From: Pseudofrankia inefficax
Lineage (GTDB): Bacteria > Actinomycetota > Actinomycetes > Frankiales > Frankiaceae
Direction of reading: 5' to 3'
DNA length: 64,000 nucleotides
Assembly: GCF_000166135.1 (NCBI RefSeq)
Contig: NC_014666.1
Location: 5,394,001-5,458,000, forward strand
In this document: one piece after another, positions 1 to 8,085 of the stretch
Numbering within the stretch: the stretch's first letter is position 1
Layout: each line of letters begins with the position of its first letter
Notes under the pieces: model-generated
Seen by the model: the letters and a program-made list of their open reading frames with translations, nothing else
Database searches by the model: none
Told to the model about the DNA's origin: nothing
Position numbers and translations under genes: made by a program

Positions 1-577
<577 letters not shown>

Positions 578-606
578 CAGGTTGATTCCTCCTGCTCGGC
601 GCTTCG

Positions 607-638
607 GCCGGGGCGACGACACGCGACGTCGCCCCGGC
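607..638. promoter_or_regulatory. Perfect 12-bp inverted repeat in AKR/XRE divergent region
   Basis: Arms GCCGGGGCGACG (607-618) and CGTCGCCCCGGC (627-638) pair perfectly around an 8-nt loop. The element is 30 bp upstream of the aldo/keto reductase start and could be a leader hairpin or an operator for the neighbouring XRE regulator. Its function is inferred. Confidence 0.5.
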
Positions 639-742
639 GATGGGCACCATGCAAGCGGGCGCGGGCCACTCGAAGAACACCCCGCTGAAAGGTGTCCTGA
701 CAGGGCATCCCTCGGCCAACGGGTCCCGCCTAGCCTGGGACT

Positions 743-1624
743 GTGGACAACCGCGACGAGGTCAAGGCCTTCCTCAGTTCCCGGCGAGCCAGGATCACCC
801 CCGCGCAGGCCGGCCTCCCCACCCACGGCCGCGGCCGGCGCGTCCCGGGCCTGCGCCGCGGCGAGGTCGCCGACCTGGCCGGCGTCAGCGTCGAGTACTA
901 CTCCCGCCTAGAACGCGGCAACCTCGCCGGCGTCTCCGACAGCGTGCTCGACGCCCTCGCCCACGCCCTGCGACTCGACGACGCCGAGCGCACCCACCTG
1001 CTCGACCTCGCCCGCGCCGCCGGCCCCGCCACCCGCTCCCGGCGCACCCCTTCCACCCAGCAGATCCGACCCAGCCTGACCCGCGTCCTCGACGGGATGA
1101 CCGAGCTGCCCGCCCTCGTGAACAACGCACGCCTCGACGTCCTCGCCGCCAACCCCCTGGCGATGGCGCTGTTCGAGCCCCAGTTCACCGACCCCACCCG
1201 ACCGGTCAACCACGCGCGGTTCACCTTCCTCAACCCCCGCGCCCACGACTTCTGGATCGACTGGGAACGGGCCGCCGACGACAACGTCGCCATGCTGCGC
1301 CTCGAAGCCGGCCGGGACCCCTACGACAAGGCGATCTCCGACCTCGTCGGCGAACTATCCACCCGCAGCGAAGCCTTCCGCACCCGCTGGGCCGCCCACG
1401 ACGTCCGCCTGCACCGCGTCGGGCTCAAACACATCCGCCACCCACTCGTCGGCGACCTGCACCTGTCCTACGACGTCATGGACCTGGCCGCCGACCCGGG
1501 CCTCGCCCTCGTCGCCTTCAGCGCCGAAACAGGCACACCCACCGACGACGCCCTCAAACTCCTCGCGAGCTGGGCCGCCACGCACGACCCAGCCCCGACC
1601 CCGACACGTCGAAACCAGGCTTAA
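743..1624 (+). CDS. XRE-family regulator with MmyB-like ligand-binding domain
   Basis: A 293-residue DNA-binding regulator. Residues about 8-75 form a helix-turn-helix ([34 protein letters not shown]), and the remainder matches the MmyB-like ligand-binding architecture ([14 protein letters not shown], then [13 protein letters not shown]), which is typical of actinobacterial proteins of 270-300 residues. The start is the GTG at 743. It is divergent from the aldo/keto reductase and probably controls it. The family usually senses a small ligand through the C-terminal domain; the ligand is unknown here. Confidence 0.85.
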   Translation: MDNRDEVKAFLSSRRARITPAQAGLPTHGRGRRVPGLRRGEVADLAGVSVEYYSRLERGNLAGVSDSVLDALAHALRLDDAERTHLLDLARAAGPATRSRRTPSTQQIRPSLTRVLDGMTELPALVNNARLDVLAANPLAMALFEPQFTDPTRPVNHARFTFLNPRAHDFWIDWERAADDNVAMLRLEAGRDPYDKAISDLVGELSTRSEAFRTRWAAHDVRLHRVGLKHIRHPLVGDLHLSYDVMDLAADPGLALVAFSAETGTPTDDALKLLASWAATHDPAPTPTRRNQA

Positions 1625-1637
1625 CCTCGCCACCAGG

Positions 1638-2411
1638 TCAGGCTCGCATGTTGGCGCCGCCGTCGATCGCCCACACCTGACCGTTGATCCATTCGGCGTC
1701 GTCAGAGAGCAGGAAGGCGACCACGGCGGCAAGGTCGCTGGGACGGCCCAGCCGCGTCGTGGGAACCTGCTCCAGGAATCTCTTCTGCAGCGCGACATCG
1801 TTCTGTTGTGCCTGGGTCTCCCCCATGACCAGGCCGGGCATGACTCCGTTGCAGCGCACCCCACGAGATCCCCAGTTTCCCGCGATGTGTCGGGTGAGCG
1901 CGTTGACCGCCGACTTCGAGGCGGAGTACGCGGGGCGCAGCCGGTCGCCACCGCTGACCGCCGTTCCGGACGAGGTGTTGACGATGCTGCCACCGCCGTT
2001 CGCCAGCAGATGCGGCAGCACGGCACGCGCGGTCCGCACGAAACCGACCACGTTGACGTCCAACGTGCGATGCCACACGTCCAGATCGGTGTCGAGCAGC
2101 GACCGGTCTCGCCCGAGGTTCCCGGGCGAGAGATCCGCGCCGACGTTGAACAAGCCGTGCACGGCGCCGAACTCCGCGATCGCCGTCTCCACCAGTGCTT
2201 CGACGGAGGCCTCGTCCGCCAGATCGAAACGCACCGGGATCGCCGCGCCGCCGAGCTTGGTGATGCCAGCGACGGTGGCCTCCGCACCCGAGACATTGAT
2301 GTCGCCGACGACGACGTCGGCCCCCTCCTCGGCGAGCCTCACCGCCGTCCCAGCACCGATTCCGGTGGCACCGCCCGCGACAATGAAGGTCTTTCCCGCC
2401 AGTCCACGCAT
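1638..2411 (-). CDS. SDR-family oxidoreductase
   Basis: A 257-residue classical short-chain dehydrogenase/reductase. It has the cofactor loop VAGGATGIG, NVGA in place of the usual NNAG, the catalytic Ser of NTSS, and YSASK carrying the Tyr and Lys. The C-terminal GQVWAIDGG is the usual family ending. The ATG at 2411 is preferred because GGGAG precedes it and the fold starts at once; an in-frame ATG at 2429 would add six residues. It converges on the XRE gene with a 13-bp gap and probably oxidises or reduces a secondary alcohol or ketone. The substrate cannot be read from sequence. Confidence 0.85.
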   Translation of the reverse strand: MRGLAGKTFIVAGGATGIGAGTAVRLAEEGADVVVGDINVSGAEATVAGITKLGGAAIPVRFDLADEASVEALVETAIAEFGAVHGLFNVGADLSPGNLGRDRSLLDTDLDVWHRTLDVNVVGFVRTARAVLPHLLANGGGSIVNTSSGTAVSGGDRLRPAYSASKSAVNALTRHIAGNWGSRGVRCNGVMPGLVMGETQAQQNDVALQKRFLEQVPTTRLGRPSDLAAVVAFLLSDDAEWINGQVWAIDGGANMRA

Positions 2412-2530
2412 CTCGCCGCTCCCGTGCATCGAGAATCAGAAAGCCAGAAGTGCCGCCCGCCGGCCGCGACGTCACATGGCCGACCCGTGTGGGCTTGGCG
2501 TCGACGGAGGCCGGGCGGTCCGCGCGGCCG

Positions 2531-3403
2531 CTAGTTCATGTACATGCCACCGGAGACGTCGATGGTCTGGCCGCACATGTAGTCGGCGGCCTCAGACGCG
2601 ACGTAGGCGACCATGTTGGCGACCTCCTCCGGCAGGCCGACCCGTCCCAGTTGGACCTGGTTCTCCAGCGAGTCCAGCACGGCCGTGCGCGCCACCCTGT
2701 CCGCGTCGCTCTGGGCATTGACGACCCGTTCCCGAAGATCTGGTTTGATCATGATGCCCGGGGCGACGCACATGACGTAGACGCCGCGCGAGGCGACCTC
2801 ATGCGCGAGATTGCGGGTAAACCCGATCACCCCGGCCTTGGACGCGCCGTAGACCACAAGTCCGCGCGCCGGTATCCGGCCGGCCTCGGCGGCGATGTTG
2901 ATGATGCGGCCCGAACCCTGGGGCAGCAGATACTCCAGGGCAGCATGCGCGCCGTACATCAGCATCGTGAAGCTGCCGAGCACAGTCCGGTCGATGTCCT
3001 CCTTGGTGTGCCGGTCGAAGGGCCCACCGACCATCATGACCGGATTGTTGATCATAATGTCCAGGCCGCCGAGCGCGTCATGGCTCTCCCGGACGGCCCG
3101 GTGCACCTGGTCCCAGTCAGACAGGTCCGCGAGAATCGGGTAGGCCTTGACCCCCCATTTCTCCTCGATCTCCGCCGCTCGTTTCTCGACCTTTGACAGG
3201 GTCCGGCCGATCAGCGCGACATCGGCACCCGAGCCCGCGAGGCGGTTGGCGATCGCCTGGCCCAGGCCGTCGCCGCCCGCGCCGGTGACGATCGCCTTCT
3301 TGCCGCTCAGGTCGAGCAGGTCGGCGACCCGCTTGCCGACGATATGATCCGGCAGCCGGTTTAACCCGAGATCCTCGGCCCAGTCTCGGTCCTGTGACTC
3401 CAT
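2531..3403 (-). CDS. SDR-family oxidoreductase, N-terminally extended
   Basis: A 290-residue short-chain dehydrogenase. About 27 residues precede the Rossmann fold (LSGKKAIVTGAGGDGLGQA, whose glycine loop carries one extra residue). Catalytic YGASK is present, the NNAG motif is changed to NNPV, and the protein ends GQTIDVSGGMYMN. The ATG at 3403 follows GGGAGGA with normal spacing. It is divergent from the LysR gene at 3562, so it is the likely LysR target. Substrate unknown. Confidence 0.85.
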   Translation of the reverse strand: MESQDRDWAEDLGLNRLPDHIVGKRVADLLDLSGKKAIVTGAGGDGLGQAIANRLAGSGADVALIGRTLSKVEKRAAEIEEKWGVKAYPILADLSDWDQVHRAVRESHDALGGLDIMINNPVMMVGGPFDRHTKEDIDRTVLGSFTMLMYGAHAALEYLLPQGSGRIINIAAEAGRIPARGLVVYGASKAGVIGFTRNLAHEVASRGVYVMCVAPGIMIKPDLRERVVNAQSDADRVARTAVLDSLENQVQLGRVGLPEEVANMVAYVASEAADYMCGQTIDVSGGMYMN

Positions 3404-3513
3404 GCAATATCCTCCCGTGCCCGTCCGACAGTTCCAAAGGTAGGGCGCAAGCCCCGGCCCGGTGCCGCCAGCCGATGCTACGGCGGCACCTCGACGGTCC
3501 ACTAATACAATTT

Positions 3514-3533
3514 TCGGCGTCCGGCTATGCCGA
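3514..3533. promoter_or_regulatory. Candidate LysR operator in divergent promoter region
   Basis: The intergenic stretch between the SDR and LysR genes is unusually AT-rich for this window and carries TCGGC(3514-3518)-N10-GCCGA(3529-3533). This resembles the interrupted dyads bound by LysR proteins. It is about 30 bp upstream of the LysR start. Inference only. Confidence 0.35.
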
Positions 3534-3561
3534 TTTTATATATGTCGGGTAAGATTTGGCG

Positions 3562-4506
3562 GTGGACACGCACCGCCTTAATTACTTCCTGCGTATCGCC
3601 GACGAGGGATCGATCAACCGGGCCGCCAGCGTCCTGGGTATCGCACAGCCGGCACTGAGTCGCCAGTTGCGCCTTCTCGAGGAGGATCTCGGCGTCACGC
3701 TGTTTCTCCGGACTGCCCGGGGCGTGCAGCTGACGGACGAGGGAGAACGCCTCCGCGCGATGACGGCCGCGCCGCTGCGCCAGCTCGAACTCGCCATGCA
3801 GTATGCCGGTTCACCCCTGGCACGGGTGGAACGCGGCCTCCATATAGGAATGCTGCCGTCCGTCGCCAACATCTTCGCGGCGCCGCTGCTCGGCAGCCTC
3901 AGCGCGGCGTTCCCAAAGGTGACCTTTCAGGTGACGACCGCCAGCGTCGACGAGATCGTCGACGGCATGATGAAAGGTACGGTCGATATCGGGCTGATCG
4001 TGCCGACGTCCGATGGCAGGCTGTTCCACCAGCATCTCGCGGTGGAGGATCTGGTGATCGTGGGCGCCGCGGCATCGGACCTACAGGCGGATCGCGCGAT
4101 CCCGTTCAGGGACCTCGCGGACCTGCCACTCATCCTGCCCGTGTCCCAGCCCGGGATCCGCAACAGCCTCGAAAGCGCCGCGCTGCGGCTCGAAATGAAG
4201 CTGTCCTCCAGATTCTCGACCGACTCGCTCCAGGTGATGAAGGACCTCATCGAGGCAGGCCACGGCTATGGAGTCCTCCCTCTTTCCGCGTGCGGCGCCG
4301 AGATGGCCGCGCGGAGGCTGCGCTATGCCCCGCTACGTGAGCCCGCGCTCAGCCAACAGATCGGGAGCGCCGCCAGCACACACCTCGAACTGCCGCGCGG
4401 ATTCGCCATCAGGGTCGGCGCGATGATTCGCGAGGAAGCCGATCAGCTGATCGCGTCCGGCGCCTGGAACGCCCGCATGCTGCCGCCGCGCTCCGTGGAC
4501 GAGTAG
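3562..4506 (+). CDS. LysR-family transcriptional regulator
   Basis: A 314-residue LysR-type regulator. The N-terminal winged helix-turn-helix (HRLNYFLRIADEGSINRAAS, then IAQPALSRQLRLLEEDLG) covers residues 4-62 and is followed by a LysR substrate-binding domain to the C-terminus. GTG 3562 is chosen as start because the HTH begins right after it; TTG 3556 would add two residues. It is probably an inducer-responsive activator of the divergent SDR gene at 3403. Nothing shows the inducer. Confidence 0.88.
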   Translation: MDTHRLNYFLRIADEGSINRAASVLGIAQPALSRQLRLLEEDLGVTLFLRTARGVQLTDEGERLRAMTAAPLRQLELAMQYAGSPLARVERGLHIGMLPSVANIFAAPLLGSLSAAFPKVTFQVTTASVDEIVDGMMKGTVDIGLIVPTSDGRLFHQHLAVEDLVIVGAAASDLQADRAIPFRDLADLPLILPVSQPGIRNSLESAALRLEMKLSSRFSTDSLQVMKDLIEAGHGYGVLPLSACGAEMAARRLRYAPLREPALSQQIGSAASTHLELPRGFAIRVGAMIREEADQLIASGAWNARMLPPRSVDE

Positions 4507-4688
4507 GACTCCGCCCGCACCCGGCCGTCACCGCCAGGCAGCCTGGTGACCCGTGCGACGCCGCAGCGGTCAGGCGGCGTGGACGGCGTCCTCGGTGCCG
4601 TCAGACATAGACATGCATCGATGTGAGGCGGTGGCCTGGTCCAGGTGCTCTCCGCCCCAACCCGCAGGCCGCCCCAAAGGACCACTCC

Positions 4689-5018
4689 ATGACCGATCCA
4701 CCGTCGGTACTGTTCGTCTGCGGGCACAACGCCGGCCGCTCGCAGATGGCCGCCGGCTTCCTGACCCACCTCGCCGCCGGCCGCGTTCAGGTCCGCTCAG
4801 CGGGCTCCGTGCCCGCGGATACGGTCAACCCCGTGGCGATCGCCGCGATGGCCGAGGTTGGCATCGACATCACCGCCGAGACGCCTAAGGTCCTTACCGT
4901 CGACGCGGTCGAGTCCTCGACGGTGGTCGTCACGATGGGCCGCGGCGATGCCTGTCCGGTCTTCCCCTGGATTCGCCACGAGGACTGGGACCTCGGCGAC
5001 CTTCTCCCCACCGCCTGA
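4689..5018 (+). CDS. Arsenate-reductase-like LMW phosphatase-fold protein, short C-terminus
   Basis: A 109-residue member of the low-molecular-weight phosphatase/ArsC family. The P-loop CGHNAGR (C-x5-R) and the family string ADTVNP are clear. It is shorter than the usual 130-140 residues and stops just after the HEDWDLGD region, where family members normally continue with about 25 more residues. The usual GCGDACP segment reads GRGDACP, so one conserved Cys is Arg. The ATG at 4689 follows an untranslated leader. It lies directly upstream of a chromate transporter, so metal or oxyanion detoxification is plausible, but the shortened tail may make it inactive. Confidence 0.7.
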   Translation: MTDPPSVLFVCGHNAGRSQMAAGFLTHLAAGRVQVRSAGSVPADTVNPVAIAAMAEVGIDITAETPKVLTVDAVESSTVVVTMGRGDACPVFPWIRHEDWDLGDLLPTA

Positions 5019-5058
5019 CGGCGGCCCGGCGTTCGACGCGACCCGTCTGGAGTGCTCT

Positions 5059-6255
5059 GTGGACCTCGTCGCGGACGTGGCGGCGACGCCGTCTCGTCCC
5101 AGCCTCGTCACGATGGTGCGTGCGTGGGGCCGGATCGGCTGCCTCGGGTTCGGCGGTCCGCCGACGCACATCGCGATGTTCCGCCAGCTGTGCGTCGCGG
5201 ACCGCGGCTGGCTGACGGCCCAGGACTTCGAGGACGCGATCGCCGCCTGCAACCTGCTGCCCGGCCCCGCCTCGACCCAGCTGTCGATCTACTGCGCCTG
5301 GCGGCTGCGCGGCCGGGCCGGCGCCCTCGTCGGCGGGCTGGCGTTCATCGTCCCCGGGCTGGTCGCGGTCCTGGCACTCGCGGCGCTGTTCCTGGCCGGA
5401 GCGCCACCCTGGTGGGTCCGCGCGGCCGGCGCCGGCGCGGGCGCGGCCGTCGCCGCGGTCGCGGTCCACGCCGGCGTCGGGCTGCTTCCGGCCAGCTGGA
5501 GACGCGCCAGGGCCGTCAGCCGCGCGCGGTGGCCGCTGTACCTCGCCGCCGGGATCGCGGGCGCGGCGACCCTCGGGCCGTGGCTGGTCCTGCTGTTGCT
5601 CGGCTGCGGGCTCGTCGAGCTCGTCGCCCGTCGGGTCACGCTCGGGCACGGGGATGGCGGGCGCCTCGCGGCCATCCCGCCGCTGCCGCTACTGGCCGCC
5701 GGAACGGCCGCGGCCGGTGGTGGGCTGCTCGCGCTGGCCTGGGTCGCGGTCAAGGTCGGGCTGCTGTCCTACGGCGGCGGCTTCGTGATCATCCCGCTGA
5801 TGCAGGCCGACGCCGTCGACCGGTACCACTGGATGACCGCCGCCCAGTTCCTCAACGCCGTCGCCCTCGGCCAGATCACCCCCGGCCCCGTCGTGCACAC
5901 CGTCGCCGCGGTCGGCTACGCCGCCGGCGGCGTCGTCGGCGGGCTGGTGGCCGCCGCCGTCGCGTTCGCCCCCTCCTTCGGGTTCATCCTCGTCGGCGGC
6001 CCGCATTTCGACCGGCTTCGCACCAACCCGCGGATGCGCACGTTCCTCGACGGCGCCGGAGCAGCGGCACTCGGCGCGATCCTCGGCTCGGCCATCCCGC
6101 TGGCCCTGGCGCTGCACACCGGCTGGGAGTACGCCGTCCTCGCCGGCGCCGCCGTCCTGCTGCTCGTGGCCCGCCGCGGCGTCGTGCTCACCCTCCTCGC
6201 CGCCGCCCTGACCGGCGTCATCATCGGCGCGGCTGGCGGCCCTGTTCCCACCTGA
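5059..6255 (+). CDS. chrA: Chromate transporter, ChrA family
   Basis: A 398-residue polytopic membrane protein with the two-half CHR architecture. The first half has GRIGCLGFGGPPTHIAMF and NLLPGPASTQLS; the second has KVGLLSYGGGFVIIPLM and LGQITPGPV, the repeated FGGP/YGGG signatures of the family. ChrA proteins export chromate across the inner membrane. GTG 5059 gives the normal family length; ATG 5113 is an alternative. It follows the ArsC-like gene by 40 bp, probably in one transcript. Confidence 0.85.
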   Translation: MDLVADVAATPSRPSLVTMVRAWGRIGCLGFGGPPTHIAMFRQLCVADRGWLTAQDFEDAIAACNLLPGPASTQLSIYCAWRLRGRAGALVGGLAFIVPGLVAVLALAALFLAGAPPWWVRAAGAGAGAAVAAVAVHAGVGLLPASWRRARAVSRARWPLYLAAGIAGAATLGPWLVLLLLGCGLVELVARRVTLGHGDGGRLAAIPPLPLLAAGTAAAGGGLLALAWVAVKVGLLSYGGGFVIIPLMQADAVDRYHWMTAAQFLNAVALGQITPGPVVHTVAAVGYAAGGVVGGLVAAAVAFAPSFGFILVGGPHFDRLRTNPRMRTFLDGAGAAALGAILGSAIPLALALHTGWEYAVLAGAAVLLLVARRGVVLTLLAAALTGVIIGAAGGPVPT

Positions 6256-6261
6256 GCGCGG

Positions 6262-7767
6262 CTAGGTCGTGAGGATCGCGATGACGAGAAGCTCGACCAC
6301 GGCGACGATCAGCAGTACCCAGGCCAGATCCCCGCCGCGCGCCCCAGGTTCGTCCGGCGGCCTCGCGAGGTCGTCCTCACCGGGCTCCTCGCGGTCGGCG
6401 ACCTGCTCGGTCACCCGCTCGGCCGCCTGCTCGGCCTCCTGCTCGGCGGCCTCGGCTCGCCGCGTCGCCGCGTCGAGCTCGGTCTGGAGGCGACGGATCT
6501 CCTCGTCGGCCGCCGCGAGCCGCGCCGAGCTCTCCGCCCGCTCCCGCAGCGCCGAGACCCGCTCGGGCTCCCGGCGGGCCAGGTCCTCCTGGAGCCGGGC
6601 GACCTCCGCCTCCAGCCGGGCCACCCGCGGCTCGGGCCCTGGCGCGCTCAACAGCCTGGCGCACCAGTCGGCGATGCTCCGCGTGCTGGTCGGGTCGACC
6701 GGAGGCAGCCGGGCCAGCCGCTCGGTGAAAGGGCGCCCCGCGGGCGCGTCGACCGACGACGGCCTGGCCGAGCTCGGGTCCGTCTGGGCGGCGGCCAGCT
6801 CGGCGAGATACTCCGCCGCGAGCAGTTCCCCCGCCCGGGCGAACACCACCGGATCGGGGCTCCACCCGTCACCGAGCCGCACGAACAGCGGATCCCGGTC
6901 GACCGGGCGGGCCACAGCCGACGCGGAGAACACGAACCGGGGCACCGGGCGCGCCGGGGCACCCGGCAGCGGCCAGTCCTGCGCCGCGACGAAGGTCGGC
7001 TCGCCCGCGACGGGCCGCAGCGCCGGATGGCGCAGGAGGCCGAACAGGCACCACCCCAGGGCCTCGCTGTCGGCCGCGGCGCCGGGAGCGACCCACAGCC
7101 TCCGGTCCCGATCCCCCGCCGACCCGTAGCGCAGCGCGGCGGCGACCAGCCGCGCCAGCACCGCCTGGTCGACCGCGCCGGCCCGCTCGGCGATCCGCCA
7201 CGCGGGCACCGCGAGCCCCGCCAGCGCGTGCACAGTGATCGGCTCGTGGTGGCCACGGCCGTCCGCGTCGTCGTGGGTTCGCGCCAGGGCCTCGAACACG
7301 GCGGCGAAGGCGGTCTCCGGCCGCGCGCCAGCCTGACCGTTCGCGACCGCCGTGGGCCGGTCGCCGCGGGCGCCCGGGTCGCCGCCGTGGGACGGGCGCG
7401 GCCACAGGCGCAGCGCCAGCTCGGCGGTGAGATCGTCGGCGTTCCCGATCAGCAGGTATCCCCGCGCGTCCAGGCGTGGGTCCGCGCCGATCTCGCCGCG
7501 GACGGCGACGAGAGCCAGGCCCTCGTCGACGAGCCGGCAGACGCTCGACTCGGCGCCGCTGCCCACCGGGCTGGCGTACGCGCCGAACCACCGGTCGCAG
7601 TCCGCCAGCGACGGCCCACCGAGTGACGAGGCCACCGGCGCGAACCCCAGGACGTCGGGCTGGCCAGCCGCTTTCGCCCAGACCGGCCCGTAGGCGATGT
7701 AGTGGACGAGGCCCTGCGTCCCCAGCCGGTGGACGCCCGGGGCCGACCGTACGGGGGGCGGCATCAT
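6262..7767 (-). CDS. Tail-anchored coiled-coil protein of unknown function
   Basis: A 501-residue protein that I do not recognise. Residues about 1-370 look globular and rich in Ala, Gly and Pro. Residues about 375-460 form a charged coiled coil (ARLEAEVARLQEDLARREPE). After a linker rich in acidic residues and Pro, a single hydrophobic helix (AWVLLIVAVVELLVIAILTT) ends exactly at the C-terminus, so the protein is probably tail-anchored with its bulk in the cytoplasm. No signal peptide or catalytic motif is evident. It is convergent with chrA (6-bp gap). The ATG at 7767 lacks a strong ribosome site; the next codon is also ATG. Confidence 0.65.
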   Translation of the reverse strand: MMPPPVRSAPGVHRLGTQGLVHYIAYGPVWAKAAGQPDVLGFAPVASSLGGPSLADCDRWFGAYASPVGSGAESSVCRLVDEGLALVAVRGEIGADPRLDARGYLLIGNADDLTAELALRLWPRPSHGGDPGARGDRPTAVANGQAGARPETAFAAVFEALARTHDDADGRGHHEPITVHALAGLAVPAWRIAERAGAVDQAVLARLVAAALRYGSAGDRDRRLWVAPGAAADSEALGWCLFGLLRHPALRPVAGEPTFVAAQDWPLPGAPARPVPRFVFSASAVARPVDRDPLFVRLGDGWSPDPVVFARAGELLAAEYLAELAAAQTDPSSARPSSVDAPAGRPFTERLARLPPVDPTSTRSIADWCARLLSAPGPEPRVARLEAEVARLQEDLARREPERVSALRERAESSARLAAADEEIRRLQTELDAATRRAEAAEQEAEQAAERVTEQVADREEPGEDDLARPPDEPGARGGDLAWVLLIVAVVELLVIAILTT

Positions 7768-8085
7768 CCCGGGCTACCCGCGCGGGTCAAGCGCCAGGGC
7801 GCGGGTGGACCTCGGGGAGACGGGCCACCGTCGCGCCGGCCAGTCCCGGGAGGCGGTCCGCACACGGCCCGCCGCCGCCTTGTCTCGCAACATTCGTCGC
7901 GTCCTACCCAACGGCGTAGAAGGGGCAGCAAACGCCAGTATCAGGCGGCCCCATTCAACCGGACGGTAACGGGCCAGTCCATAGGCGTGACGGGTGCGCG
8001 CCGGCTCGCGGTGGGCCGACCGGCGCGGCCGATCGGCCGGACTGGGGAATGCTGGCGAGGTGGTCCCGCGTCCCGTCGCCGCCTC
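7768..8085. other. Intergenic region between divergent genes
   Basis: No coding sequence is supported here except a possible upstream extension of the FUSC frame, which stays open from 7702 and has a GTG at 7987. It should contain promoters for the coiled-coil protein and the exporter. No clear operator was seen. Confidence 0.4.

Noticed and set aside
4600-4630. ACATGCATCGATGT as an ArsR-type operator before the ArsC-like gene
   Set aside because: Only short, partly matching arms; not distinguishable from chance.
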